NCBI RefSeq assembly: GCF_910596095.1
Contig: NC_056534.1
Location: 15,203,490 to 15,267,489, forward strand
Length of the DNA stretch: 64,000 bases
Direction of reading: 5' to 3'
Source of the DNA: Thunnus maccoyii
Taxonomy: Eukaryota > Chordata > Actinopteri > Scombriformes > Scombridae
The notes below the pieces were generated by a model. The model worked only from the letters and a program-made list of their open reading frames with translations, was not told the DNA's origin and made no database searches. The number at the start of each line of letters is the position of its first letter. Positions within the stretch are counted from its first letter, which is position 1. Below are positions 17,896 to 30,600 of the stretch, piece after piece. Both the position numbers and the translations under genes were made by a program.

Positions 17896-19064
17896 AGTTC
17901 TATGAAAAAACAAAGCTTTTTCATTTTTTTGTCCTCTTGCACAAACACCATTACTGACAGGATGCTTTAATTGTGTAGAAAAGTTATATGATCAAATTTA
18001 ATTTTAAAAAATCAAATTTGATCATATTTTTTTTGATCAAAAAATCAAGAATGTCACTTATTGCATAGATGTAGTAAATTATTTAAAAAATATTAAAGTT
18101 CTTCTGACGTAAAATTAAAGGCTTTTCCACTCACTCTGCAATATTTTTTGTGGGACAACTGTGCACACTTAAAACCATTCATATTAAAGTTATTGTTAAA
18201 TTGAAGAATTCTGTTTTGTCAAGACTTCCTCTCTACTGTTGGTACCCAGGGAGCAATTTACAGACTTTATTGTTGATGTGTGTATCATGTTTTTTTTCTT
18301 TTCTCAATTTGCAAGGAGTAATTGGCCCTTTATCCTTTGTGAAAAATGAACTGGATGATCATGAATGAATGGACCTTTTTGTTTCTTATGATTTTACAAA
18401 AAACACCCTACAACAGCAGACAATAAATCAATCTCCAGCTACAGTTTACAATAATGTGTGTGTATGTCTGAAAGAAGGTGATGAAGACAAATTGAACATA
18501 CATAATTAAATTGTTATGAAATGCATGTATTAACATCTTCAAAACTGACCTTAAAGATCCCATCCAGACATGTATTAAGACATAAAAATACTCAGTACTA
18601 CAGTAATGTGTGTCTGATCTGGTTTTTCCACAAAAAAGTATCATGTTAAAATCCTTAAAATGACACCTACTTCTCCATAATTAAAAATTCTACAGTTTGT
18701 AAATATGCAAATATATATCATTTCAGACGTTTAACTGCTGGACACAAGACGTCTCCTACCTCACTGTAAAGTCCATTCTCAGTGTTTGTGCACTGGAGGC
18801 TTTAAGTTTCTACATCACATTTGTGTAAATTGAATATTGGACCAGAATTGGCTCCAAATTAGCTATGATGTCACAAATCATGCCCGTAGGCCCACCCTTT
18901 AAAATCAGATTTTCAATGAGCACAGAGACACTTTCCACTTCAAGAAGATGAAGGTGAAAACAACCTTCTAGTGTCAAACTCTGCATATACATCATTCTGC
19001 ACAGTGAAGCTCAAACATCCAACTGTACTGTTGTTAGGAGACCTTAATAAGGCCAAACTTAGCT

Positions 19065-20030
19065 TGCCCTAGATTCAGTCAGCATGTTACCTGCCCCACC
19101 AGAGAGCACAATACATTCGACCACTGCTACAAAACTATTCATATTGATATATGGATTCATATTGCTTTGCTCCCTGTGCAGCCCTTGGTCTTTCTGATCA
19201 CTGTTTAATTCAACTAATACTGACCCACAGGAAGAGAAGTTTAAATGTGTCGAGCCTGTAGTAAAAACTGTGAAAAGGTGGACAAAGGAGGACACTGAAA
19301 ACCCACAGTACTGCCTGGACTGCATTGACTGGGATGTTTCAGAGAGACATTAACTGATCTGGAAGAGTGTACAGACACAGTATCATCTTATATCAGTTTT
19401 TGTGAGGACAACTGCATCCTCACCAGGAACTAGGTCAAGTATGACAATGACAAGCCATAGTTTACTGCAGAACTCAGACAGCTCTGTCGACCCATGGACG
19501 GGGAGTGGAGATAAGGACCTCAACAAACAGGCCAAGTACAAGCTGAAGAGAGGAATTAGAGGAGAGGCAGACTGAGAAGCTGAAGGACCGGTTCACAGCC
19601 AACGATTCATCTTCAGTTTGGAAAGGCCTGCAAGAAATCACCAGCTGAACGAGTTTTACTGCTGGTTCCACAGACAAAAGCTTAACCTGGACGCCCCTCC
19701 CCCCCATTCCACATCCACTCCTCCCCACACCTCCTTGGCTCCCCCACCGCTCTATTCTACTCCCACACTCACCTCTTCACACTCCTCCTGACAAAGACCC
19801 CTCCGGGGCCAGGAGGCGTGCAAGCGAGATCATCTCTGACCCATCCCACCCTGGACACAGACTCTTTGAACTTCTTCCCTTAGGAAAAAGACGGAGATCC
19901 ATAAAAACCTCCACCAGCAGACACTTTCCAGAGGCTGTTGCTCTACCAAATAGCTGAACTGTCCTGTTACCAAACTGGACTTTACATTTCACATCCCTCA
20001 TTTAATCCCTGCACTGGTCACTTTCATATA
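19065..20030 (+). mobile_element. decayed non-LTR retrotransposon (CR1/L2/Rex1-type), endonuclease end and 3' end
   Basis: On the plus strand, with frameshifts and stops, the translation resembles the endonuclease C-terminal part of fish LINE ORF2: CPTREHNTFDHCYKT, then LGLSDHCLIQLILTHRKR with the SDH motif, TVKRWTKED, and a later NKQAKYKLKRGIRGEAD and LNEFYCWF. The reverse transcriptase is missing. From about 19790 the DNA jumps to a 3'-end type sequence (SEIISDPSHPGHRLFELLPL) typical of the ORF2 C-terminus, followed by a stop and an AT-rich tail. It is a dead copy with a large internal deletion. Confidence 0.7.
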
Positions 20031-20168
20031 TTTCATTGAACTGGACTTAACATGGTACATTGCATTCAGCCTCCACTGTTAGTAATTAGTAATAATTTAA
20101 TTATTTATTGCACATGACATTAGATTTTTGCTCTTGTCACCTTCATATATTTAACCTTAAAATGAATC

Positions 20169-20565
20169 CTAAACTTGGTGGGAAGCCAGTGTAAAGAAAA
20201 TAAGATGGGTGTGATGTGAGTTGCTCTGCACCATTTGTAGATGGTCCAGGGATGACTTACGGGTCAATGATTTAATATGTTGATTAAAGTACATAACCTG
20301 ATCAAATATAATGCCAAGTTTTCTAAGATCAGACCGTACAGCTGAAGAAAGGGACCCAGTACCCTGAGCAACCTTGGAAACTATACTGTCTGAAGTGATG
20401 ATAAAGACCTCAGTCTTATCTGCGTTTAGCTGTAAAAGATTGTTAGCCATCCAGTCCTTAATGGCAGTCAGATAATTGTGCAAAATAGATAGTTTTATCA
20501 GTCTTATCAGGCTATTAATATGAGCTGTGAGAGGATCTGTAAGAGCAGTTACATTGACGTCCTGT
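20169..20565 (-). mobile_element. L2-like LINE reverse transcriptase relic
   Basis: The minus-strand frame reads YLTAIKDWMANNLLQLNADK, TEVFIITSDSIVSKVAQ, SSAVRSDLRKLGIIFDQVM and KSSLDHLQMVQSN. These are landmark segments of the C-terminal half of fish L2/CR1 reverse transcriptases. About 30-40 residues are deleted between the SLTRK and SSLDHLQMV parts. The frame stays open by chance or because the copy is young, but the protein lacks the polymerase core. It ends next to the spag5 promoter. Confidence 0.75.
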
Positions 20566-20586
20566 GGGGGCAGCAGTATGTTGTTG

Positions 20587-20756
20587 TACGTCATGACGTC
20601 ACACAGCGTCGCACAAACGGACGAAGAAGAGAAACTGACCAATAGCAGCGCTGACGTGTGTGTTTTGAATGATAGGCGGTTGATGGACGCTGAATAGCAG
20701 ATATATTTGTTTCATTCTCGTCACAATTCGGATAAAGGTGGACAAACAGTTTAAAG
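20587..20756 (+). promoter_or_regulatory. spag5: spag5 promoter and non-coding first exon
   Basis: A perfect CRE TGACGTCA (20594-20601) overlaps a half site TACGTCA (20587-20593). A third half site TGACGTG is at 20652-20658. A CCAAT box is at 20639-20643 and a CHR element TTTGAA at 20664-20669. CCAAT plus CHR is the usual signature of G2/M genes controlled by NF-Y and the DREAM/MMB complexes. The 5' UTR exon ends at 20756 (AAAG then GTAACA) and joins the second exon at 21607. The transcription start is inferred at about 20680-20710. Confidence 0.5.
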
Positions 20757-20920
20757 GTAACATGATTTTTCATTATTTCACGGGCTACGGTGAATGTAGT
20801 TCACAGTCTGATTTTAGGAAAGACTCGTTAGCTGCGGCCGTAACATGTGTTCAAACTAACTTGAGTTAACGTTAGCATTAGTTAACGTAGCTAACGCCTA
20901 GTAGTTTATAGTCAAGCAGC

Positions 20921-21545
20921 TTAAAGGACCAGTTCGTAATTTTTTAATTCTGTATTAAAATAACAGTCAGGTGCCCAAATGGTCATTGGAATATTTTATT
21001 TTTTTTTTTTTTTGTTGCCATAATCATTCCTCCTGTTCATACTGACCATTAGAAGATCCCTTCATAATGCATTTACAATGTAAGTGATGGGGGACAAAAT
21101 ACACAAGCCTCCTTCTGTGTAAAATTGTATTTAAACGTTTATCTGTAGCTAATGTGAAGCTTCAGTCCTCCAAATTAGTCAAATCAAGTAGATATCTTTC
21201 ATTGTTACAGTCTTTTTATTGCCAAAGCCCCTATTTTTGTTACTATACTTCCACCGCAGCTCAACAGGGAAACACAACGAAATAATTTGGTGCTAAAAAG
21301 ACCGTAAATGTGGCAGATATCCACTTAATATGACTAACTCTGACCGCTGAAACCTCATATAAGCTTCAGATAAAATTTAAAATGTATTTTTGCACAAAAT
21401 CCCCCATCACTTACATTGTAAGTGCATTTGAAGGGGATCTTTTAATAGCCAGCATGAACAGGAAGAATGATTACAGTGAGGAAAACCTCTTTCTGTGTTC
21501 ATATGGGCACCTGACTGTTGTTTTGAGACAGACTTGATAGTTGAA
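20921..21545. mobile_element. MITE with long terminal inverted repeats in spag5 intron 1
   Basis: The left end contains AACAGTCAGGTGCCCAAATG and the right end its inverse, CATATGGGCACCTGACTGTT. Further in, CATTTACAATGTAAGTGATGG on the left mirrors CCATCACTTACATTGTAAGT on the right. The element is about 620 bp, non-coding, and almost fills the intron. Confidence 0.75.
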
Positions 21546-21630
21546 GTTTGAAGTTTTTTTTAAAATACTTAGATTAACAGGAAAGATTTTTTCTCCTCAA
21601 TTGCAGTGTACAGGTTGTTTCCCAGCAGTC

Positions 21631-24600
21631 ATGTCCTCCAGGAAGTCAAGTTCCAGTAGGCAAGACTCGGTAAGACTTTTGTGCTTTTTAATGCATAATG
21701 CACAGTGTTAAATAATGACTGAGCAAGCTATTAAAATTTAGTTTGACTTCTGTTGATGTTAGCCTTCAAGCAGATCTGGACAGCGTACCCCTATGAGAAG
21801 TCTGGAGAATGAATGGTTGCATCTGTCAACTCCATCATCAAGGTTCAAATCAAAATCACGGCTCAGTACGGATTTTGTGAAAACATCAAAGGTGCGTTGA
21901 TACTAATACCTGAAAATGCTCCATTAACGTTTTCCATGTCTCTGTAACTTTCTAACCCTCCAGTCATTTTCATCAACAGGGTGATGTTCCTCCATGTGAC
22001 CCAGAGCCCCATTTGCCCTCTCCTCCAACCAAAGTGATACAAACCAATGCTCCCAGTACTGATAATACAGCCTGTGGACTTGGAGATGTAACATTTAAAT
22101 CTTTTATCTGTGCTGGTGGTGAGGTTGAGATTTCATGCTCTTCAGAATGTGCAGGAGAGAGCATTGTTTTGCTTAAGGACCAGACTATGAATAACACCTG
22201 TGAATCAGAGGATACAGCCATATTTGACAGTATGATTGTGCAGTCATGCAGTGACCACATAGAACATCCGTACCACAATCCTGAGAGGAGAGATGCTTCT
22301 TCGGTCGACATTGACGCAGAACGTCCCTGTGAAATCCAAAACATTTCACTGGCCTCTGGAGACTTGGATGGTAAACAGACCACACAAGAATTCAAAGTTT
22401 TTCAGGAGGACTGCAGCAGAGAGAACGATGTCACTTGGAAATCCTTCGTCTGTGATGGAGGTGAGGTGGTAGTTTCAGATGTCACCAGACTACAAGATGA
22501 GACCATTCCTCTGCCCAAAGGAGAGCTTGGAGAGCTTTTACAAGACAACAGTGTAAATTCAAGCATCGTCTTTGACTGCGGCCAGTTGTGTCAAGCAGAA
22601 CATGCTGATCATCCCTACTCCAGCAGTGAAAAGTGTGTTGTTCCTGTCATCACTCACCTCACCACCTTTTCTGAGACCCAAAGTGATTCTGAAAAGCCTG
22701 GATTGAGTGATGTAACCTTCAAATCATTTAACTGCACCGGGGGTGAGATCGAAATTTCAGATGGCACCAAAATGGCAGATGAGACGGTTCCTCTACCAGC
22801 TGACCAAACTGCGACAAGCAGTGAGTCATGCAATCATGGTATAGATCCAAGCGCTTTAGCTGGTGATGATGATGATAATGATCACTTAGATCACCCATAC
22901 TGTAATACTGAAAAATATCCTGCAACTTTAAGTGGCGACCTCCCCAAAGCCCAGGAACCATGCAGCCCTCATGCGCTGGAAGAGGTAGAACCGAGTAGCT
23001 TGGTGGTACCTGAAGAGCAGACTGGCAGGCAAGATGGTGTCACATTTGGCTCTTTCATCAGCACACAAGGTGAGGGTGAACTATCAGGAGGCATCCAGTT
23101 GACTGAGAAGACTTCCCCTTTACTTAAGGACCAGGCTGTGATCTGCCAACTCCAGGATGACAACAATGTACCTACTCACATCACACAGGATCACATCCAA
23201 GACAACTATGAACAATCTAACAGCCATGTGGAAAATGATGAAGCTGTCTTAGATGCTGACCCACCAGCTGTCAGTGCATCTTCACTGATAAACACATCTT
23301 TAAAGGCTTTAGATAACGAACCTGTTCAATTAGAAGTCCAACAAACACCACAAAAACACTCCATGCATGCTGATGACAGTGCGTTGCCGTCTTTGCTACA
23401 TAAAACAGAGTCCGCTGACTGCAGCAATCTTGTGGCTTCAGCAGAGACTCCCACACCTGGGGAAGTGCAGCAGCATCCAGAACGTGATTCTCAAATGCAT
23501 TCTAGCAGAGGACCCTCTGAATCCAGTGAGGCGAAAGACAGTGCTCTTGGTTCATCTGGAAATGGACCACTTCCATGTAACGCTGCAGAAATACCTCGTA
23601 CAGAGACCCTCCCTGATGTTTTGAAAGTGCTGTCTGAATGTCCCTCAGTAGCATCAGTTTTGCAGTTGGGAATCCTCAGTCCTGTTATAAGGAGAGCTTC
23701 TCTATCTGTATTTAAGGCTCAAAGAGATCTGGAGAAAGATCAAAGAGCTCTGGACCAGTTTTTGATGGATGATTCTGCTCTCGACGGTGAGAAGAGCTTT
23801 TTGGCCCCTGCTAACGTTGACCCCCGAGGGTTATGGGCAGAACACTTGGAGAGCCCCATGCCTCGTCCTCTCTTCAACTCTACTGCTTTAGGTTTCAAGT
23901 CCCAGCCAGGCGCAGTCACAGAGTCAGCTGACAATTTGGATGTGAAGCCCTGTGCAGCGCTTCAGTCAGAAGCGGTGAAGCCGGTCCTGGATATCCCTAT
24001 GATTCTAGATGGTCCTCTGCAGCAGCAGCTGCGGCAGATGGCAGAGTTCCTCATCCTTGCATCAGGAAAGATGGACCCTACTGCTGTCTCTGCTCCCTTC
24101 TCTGGTCCTGTCCCACCTCCTGCTGCCCCTGCGGTCACATCAGCAAGAGCTACTCCTGCAGAATCCCACAGCATCTGTGTGGGCACCAGTCCTGTGAAAC
24201 TGGTAGACCATAGCCTCAATACATCTGGCCAGTTTGAAAGAAAGAGGGAGTTCTCTGTGGATGATGCCTGCACTCTTACCGATCCTCTCCTGTGGAAGTA
24301 AGTGTTGGCTTGGAATTTGTTATTAAATAAAACTTACCGTTCATTTCCAGTGATAATTTATTATTCAGGCATGAGTGAGACTGCTTTCTGTAATTTCTCT
24401 GTCTGCCTCTCACTGTTTCTTGTGTCCTCTCAGTGTACCTGCAGGCAGCCTGGAGTGTCTCCCCCGAGAAGAGCTGGAGCAGAGATTAAGGTCTAGCATG
24501 ATCATGGTGGAAGCCTTGGTGCAGCAGTTGGCTGTAGCCAGAGCAAATGGAAGTCCTTCTGTCGGCCCAGCGCCTTCAGAGCTCAGGGAGAAGCTAGTGC

Positions 24601-27600
24601 AGACAGACCACACTGAACTCAGCCAGGTAAGGACACATTTAGACAACTTTAACGAGCTGACAGACAGAGATGTCTAGCATTTTGAGTCGGCACTTGTGTA
24701 TATGTTTTCTTTTTTTTTCTCTAAAAGAAGCCTCTTTTAGTTCAGCCCTTGGATGATTTTCACAGAAGCCACAATTTCTGTTTTTAATGGGCTTTTTGTT
24801 TTGTATAGACCACAATGTACAGAGGTCTATATATGGAGGCTTTGAGTCAGATTGGTGATTTGGAGCTTGATGGAAGTTCACTACAGAACCTCATCCAGTG
24901 TATGCAGGACATGAGGGTCACCATGGTGAGACACGAACAATGACACAACACATGTTATTTAATATGGTGGTTTAAACTTCAGTGTTAAAAAAAAAAACAA
25001 CAACTCTTGTATCTGTCCCAACAGACTTCTTTGTCTTGTGACACGGATGCTGCTCTCTCTAACATGAAGGAAATGGGAGACATTGTCAGAGAAGACCATC
25101 AAAGCCTTGCTTCACATGTATGTAAACATGTCTTGTTAGTATTCTTATATGATATTATATTACAGTATAATATTTTGACTGTGTGTTCCTGTGTTGTTCA
25201 GTACGGTGAGATGAGGTCTTTATTTGAGAAGTCAAAGGAGACACAGACACGAATGATGCAGAAGGTCAAAGATGTTCTTCAGCAAAGAGATAACATGCAG
25301 ACACAGATGGAGGAGGCCTTCAATGTTAAGGAGGCGGTAAGCACACCGACTAATCTGTAGTTTTGTTTCTGGCTCCATGTCTATTCCAATCCTTGTTCCA
25401 GTTGCTCCTCTCTAGGATGCAACAAGAAAATGTTTTGTTGATATGTTGTATTAATGAAGCCAGAACTTCTAATCATAAGATTATAGTTTTTTTGCTGTTG
25501 TTGAAAGATAACTATATCATTTTAGTTAATCTTGAGATGATTAATGATGATGGTTTACCAATAAATTGGGGTATTTAAATGAATATAGTGAAAATTAGGC
25601 AAATTCACAGATCGCTAATGATTGAACAGTTTATTAATCAGGAGTCTCCTGCTCCGACGGACCTGAATACATGTATAAAATATTAAAGTGTTTATTATTA
25701 TTGATAATATTGCCTTCTCAAGTTGTGTAATGCGCCTTGTTTTTCATAGCAGTATTCATTCCTGGCGCATTAAGTGTGTGTCTGATTGTGTGTTTCCAGG
25801 CTTTAAGTACGATGGAACAGCTGAGGAGAAACTGTGCCACAGAAATCTCAGAGCTGCAGAAGAGTGTCGGGTCTCAGCAAGAACTCCTGGATGCCCTAAA
25901 GACAACCTACCCAGAACAGGTACAAAGAAACAAAAACAAACATCCCTATTGTAAAGCATTTAACGTCATCTAATACATCTCACATCAGTGTTGCTAATTT
26001 CTGTTTATTTTTCTTTTATTAATGCAGGTTGCGTTAAACAAGGCCTACACTGAAATAATGGACTCTACTTCTGGTCTTTTGTCCCAAACTGTGGAGGAGC
26101 AATCCAGATTGATGCAAGAAGTATGTTAAATCTACTCTGTTATCTTTTAGAAAAGGGACTTACTGTGCTGTATGTAGGGATGCAGTTTGATAACATTGTA
26201 TTGAATTTAAACCAATATCAAATATGATATGAGATGATATAATATGAATCAAAGTTTAACTGGGAGATTCTTAAATTGACGTGAGGTAATTGGCTGTTTT
26301 TTCTTCATTTTAATGGGTTACCATGATGGTCAGTGCTGGCTAACTGCTACTACTAATGTTTTGTACATTTCTATTTGCTGATAAAAATAAGGAAAGAGAG
26401 ATAAAAGGTTTGATAAGGGATGAGTTAGAGTCAGAGCTTAACTAATTTGGGTATTTTGTTGACTGGAGACTGTATCTGAAATGGAACTGTAAGCGTTGAA
26501 CAATACCTTCCCATCAGTATGTTGCAATTTGTTAAAAGTCAGGATCTGCCAGGTGCTGCAAAAGATAAGCTGGAACAACCAAAATCGGATATGACAGCGC
26601 ACTAACATTTATTACAGACCATTGTATCTGAATTGTATTTTGATATTTGACAGTTCAGTAGCATCATGACAGTAAGTTACTCAATTACAACTTCGTTCTA
26701 CTTGTAATAGTGCTCGCAGTGCTGATGTTTTTTGTTTTTTTTGCATGGTCATGTTTTCACAGCTCTGCACAGTTAGGGGCCTTCTGCGGAAGACTACTCC
26801 CATGCTCATGAAGCTGAATGAAAAAGCAGTGGCTGCTTTGAGAGAAAGAGATGAGTACATCGCCGAAAGAGACCAAGCTGTTGAAGAGAGAGAGCAGGTC
26901 AGACTTCTCTCGCACCTCTTTTCACTTGTCTAGTAAGAATAGTAATGGCTGCAAATCAAGAAGATGATGAATGTCACTTACATGAAATTTTACTCAACAG
27001 ATTGAGGAGGAGTTGAACCAAGCTAATTTGAATCTCCAAAATGCCAGAGAACAGATTGGTGATTTCAATCTGCAAGTGACAATTCTGACTTCAGGTAAAA
27101 TGGAAATAAACATGTTAAAATTGTTTGTTTATTCCAGACAGTTTTATACATGGTCAAATTATTTTTTTACCTGTGAAAATTCATTCTTGCCCTTGGAAAT
27201 GGTAGCTTGACAAAGTAGATCTCAAGCGAGTAAATGGACCTTGAGTTAAGGTTATTTTGCTGAAATATAAAAATGCTGACTTTTCTTTCTTTTTGTTATC
27301 TGTCAGAGATGGGAGTGCTGCGTCAGAAGCTAACAGAACGAGATGAAGAGCGGGCTCAGCTGGAGAGGAAGGTGACTGAGCTGTCTGCCACAGTTTCCTC
27401 CACATTGGCCTCGTACACCTTCCTGGAGCAGGCCCTCGGTGCTGAGACCACTAAGTATGATCCCCATAACAACATTAATATGTTCATGGCACAAATCAGC
27501 TCGGAAATAAATACTGTGCTGCATTTTTATCAAAGGAGAATTTAAAAAAAAAAAGCAAACGAAAATGCTCACTGAAATCCAGCATGCGAGTCCTTTAAAA

Positions 27601-30600
27601 AATGTTGTTGTTTTAGGTTGCAGGAGTCATGGAAGGACATCCAGCAATCCAAGGACAGGGCTGCTGTGTAAGTAATGATAATGGTTTTTTCCTTCTCATT
27701 GGGGATGAAACGGTAACTTCAGCAAATGTTTTAGGTTGCAGTGGGTTCATGGCTTGAAGAGAAATTTTGAACCGATTCACAAAACAAACAAAACGAGTGA
27801 AGAACATCTTGTCACTATTTAAAACTTCTTTATTAATAATTATTTGTTAAAACTGTCCACAAACTGTATATGAAGACAAATATCGCAAAAAGAGCATTAA
27901 CTATTTGAATGGGACAGATGAGCCTTAGTCTTTACAAATATTACAGGAAACACAGCAGCTACTTTACTTATAACTGTCTGTCTTGTGTATCCAGGTTGGA
28001 GACGTCACTGGACCAGTCGGAGCAGCGTGTGCGTGAGTTGAGTCAGGCTCTGGCTCAGAGCGAGGAGCAGCTCGGTCAGCTGCAGGAACTCTCACAATCT
28101 CAGAGCACGCAGATCCAGCAGCTTCAGGATGTTTGTACACAACTCAGCAACGTACAGGAAATGAACGAGGTTAGCTTGTTGAATGTACAGTATTTTTGTT
28201 ACAAAGACCCTCCAGTTTTTTCTTTATATGGTTTTCCATGTATGTTGTCTAAGTCTTCTGCCTACATTGCCTGAGAGGATTATTATATATTAATATTGAT
28301 ATTATATCAATATTGTGATATGAGACTAGATATTGTCTTAGATTTTGGATATCATGATTTTGGCATAAGTGTGTCTTTTCCTGGTTTTAAAGGCTGCATT
28401 ACACTAAAATGGTGTAATTTTCTGAACTTACCAGACTGTTGTAGTTGTTCTATTATTTGTCTTTACCCACTTAGTCATTATATCTACATTACTGATGATT
28501 ATTTATCAAAAATCTCAATGTGTAAATATTTTGTGAAGACACCAATAGTCATCCCAACTATATTGTCACAATATCAATATCGGAGTTATTTGGTCAAAAA
28601 TGTTGTGATATTTGATTTTGAGCATATGGCCCAGTAGCTTCATTAATGCATCCCTTTTAAAACAGTGTAGAGGCTGTTTAATCTTGTGATGCTTGCAATT
28701 AGGGTTTGATAGAATCTTATCCAATCAGCATCCAGTATTTAATCCGCTTACTGAATCAGATTTCAGTTTTGAACCTTCTCATCCTCAGCTGCTTGTCAAT
28801 CGCATATGCGAGCGAATAGAGCTCCGAGTGTGTTTGGGAAAGACTTGTTCATGCATACAGTAAGGGGCTGACATCATAGGAGTAGCACGTGACTTGTGTT
28901 TTATGGTGAATTTCTGGTTTCATTCCCTGTTTGTGTGTGTGTGTTCGTCAGTTCTTACAGATGGAGAACGAGTTGGTGAGGGAGCAGGTGGCTGATAGCG
29001 AACAAATGCTGAAGGCCAACCTGCAGAGCCTCCGGGAGAGGAACATCCAGTGTGAGGACCTAAAAGCAGAACTTGGTCAACTTCAGTAAGTCTTAACTCA
29101 AAACACTCCTTTGTTTGACCAGTGATCTTACTCCTTTTTTTTTAATTAATTTGAGTAAGGCATAATTACATGTATTTTAGTGGTACGGTGCATTTACTGT
29201 GGTTGAAGCTCTATTAATCAGATTTATTGCATGAGTTGCACCTGCCTGGTTGACAACACCAGTGCTGTTTACTTAAGTAAATAACATATTTGTCATCATC
29301 TACTGTTAAAGTTTTTGCTTCAACTACCAAGTTTTTGCACCATATTTAATATGCTATACATATACTGAATAAACCAAAATAGTTGTGCAGTTTGAATAAA
29401 TATCAGGAAAACATAAATAATTAATACCTGTGCAATTACTTTATTTGATCACAATCAGAATTGCTCAGTAAGTTGATAAGTCCTCAGTTTTCCTGTGTGA
29501 GTTCCCTGCTTGATGCCGTATGCAGTTTTATTTGAACATCAACACATCTGGTGCTAATCTTACTACCCATTTGCTAGCTTTTTCTAACAATGTGTATCGT
29601 GTAGTCTGTATACTCAGTGATAATTTATCTCTGTTTATGCGTGTGCAGGATTGAGAACAAGAGTTTGCAGGAAGAGCTGGAAACCACAAGAGTCAGAGCC
29701 AGCACAACCCAGCTGGAGCTCAGAGAGAAGCTCGCTCAAGCCGTCACCGAAATCACTTTGCTGCATCACACACTGCGAGGACTGACCAACCAGCTACATG
29801 CAGCTCTTAATGAGGAGGTAATACACAGGATCTGATGAACACGAACAGATTTCACCACCTTTTTTCTCACGTGTACTATACTTATGTGCAGCAAGCAAGA
29901 CCATATCTGGAGAATGTGTTACTAGTCGTGATTAAGACCCCTTGAGATTATTTTACCACTCATGTAGCAGTTGTCATTATGTGATATGAGATGCTTAAAT
30001 TCTCTGTACCTGTGGTCCCAACCTTCATCACAATTAACACTTAAAAAATGAACATTTTGTGACAGACCATATTATTGAAAGGAACAGCTAGTAAGTGGAC
30101 TACAATACTTTGGGGAAAATCTTATTTTTTCATGCTGGCTTTTATGTCTTACTTTTTTAGAAATCAGAACCACGGAGAGATAAAGAGTCTCAACCAGTTC
30201 ACAACGTGGAGCGTCGTCATCCCTCCAGCTCCTTTATAGACAGCATCATGGTTGCATTAACTGCAGAGAAGGAGGAAGACTTGAAAACAGAGACACCTGC
30301 TGAACCAGGTACCGTAGCTCACCCCAGATATGTGTTAAATTGACAAAATCTAATATCATTTGAGACTTTTTTTTTTTTGTTTTTTTTTTCATTTCAAAAT
30401 CTAAATCTTGACATGAGTAGTCATTTTTAGACTGACACAGTGATGCTGGTTAAACCCAGACAGGCGATCAGTCTGAAAGAGACGAGGTGTGTCATCCAAC
30501 CTTGCTTTATTTATGATCCTCCTTCCAAACTGGGTTAAACTCAGGTTGGACACTTTCATGACTTTGTTGTACAGCTATTTCTTTTTGTGATGGGAATTTA

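Noticed and set aside
20169..20642. 157-codon open frame as a host gene
   Set aside because: Its residues are landmark segments of an L2-type LINE reverse transcriptase with an internal deletion.
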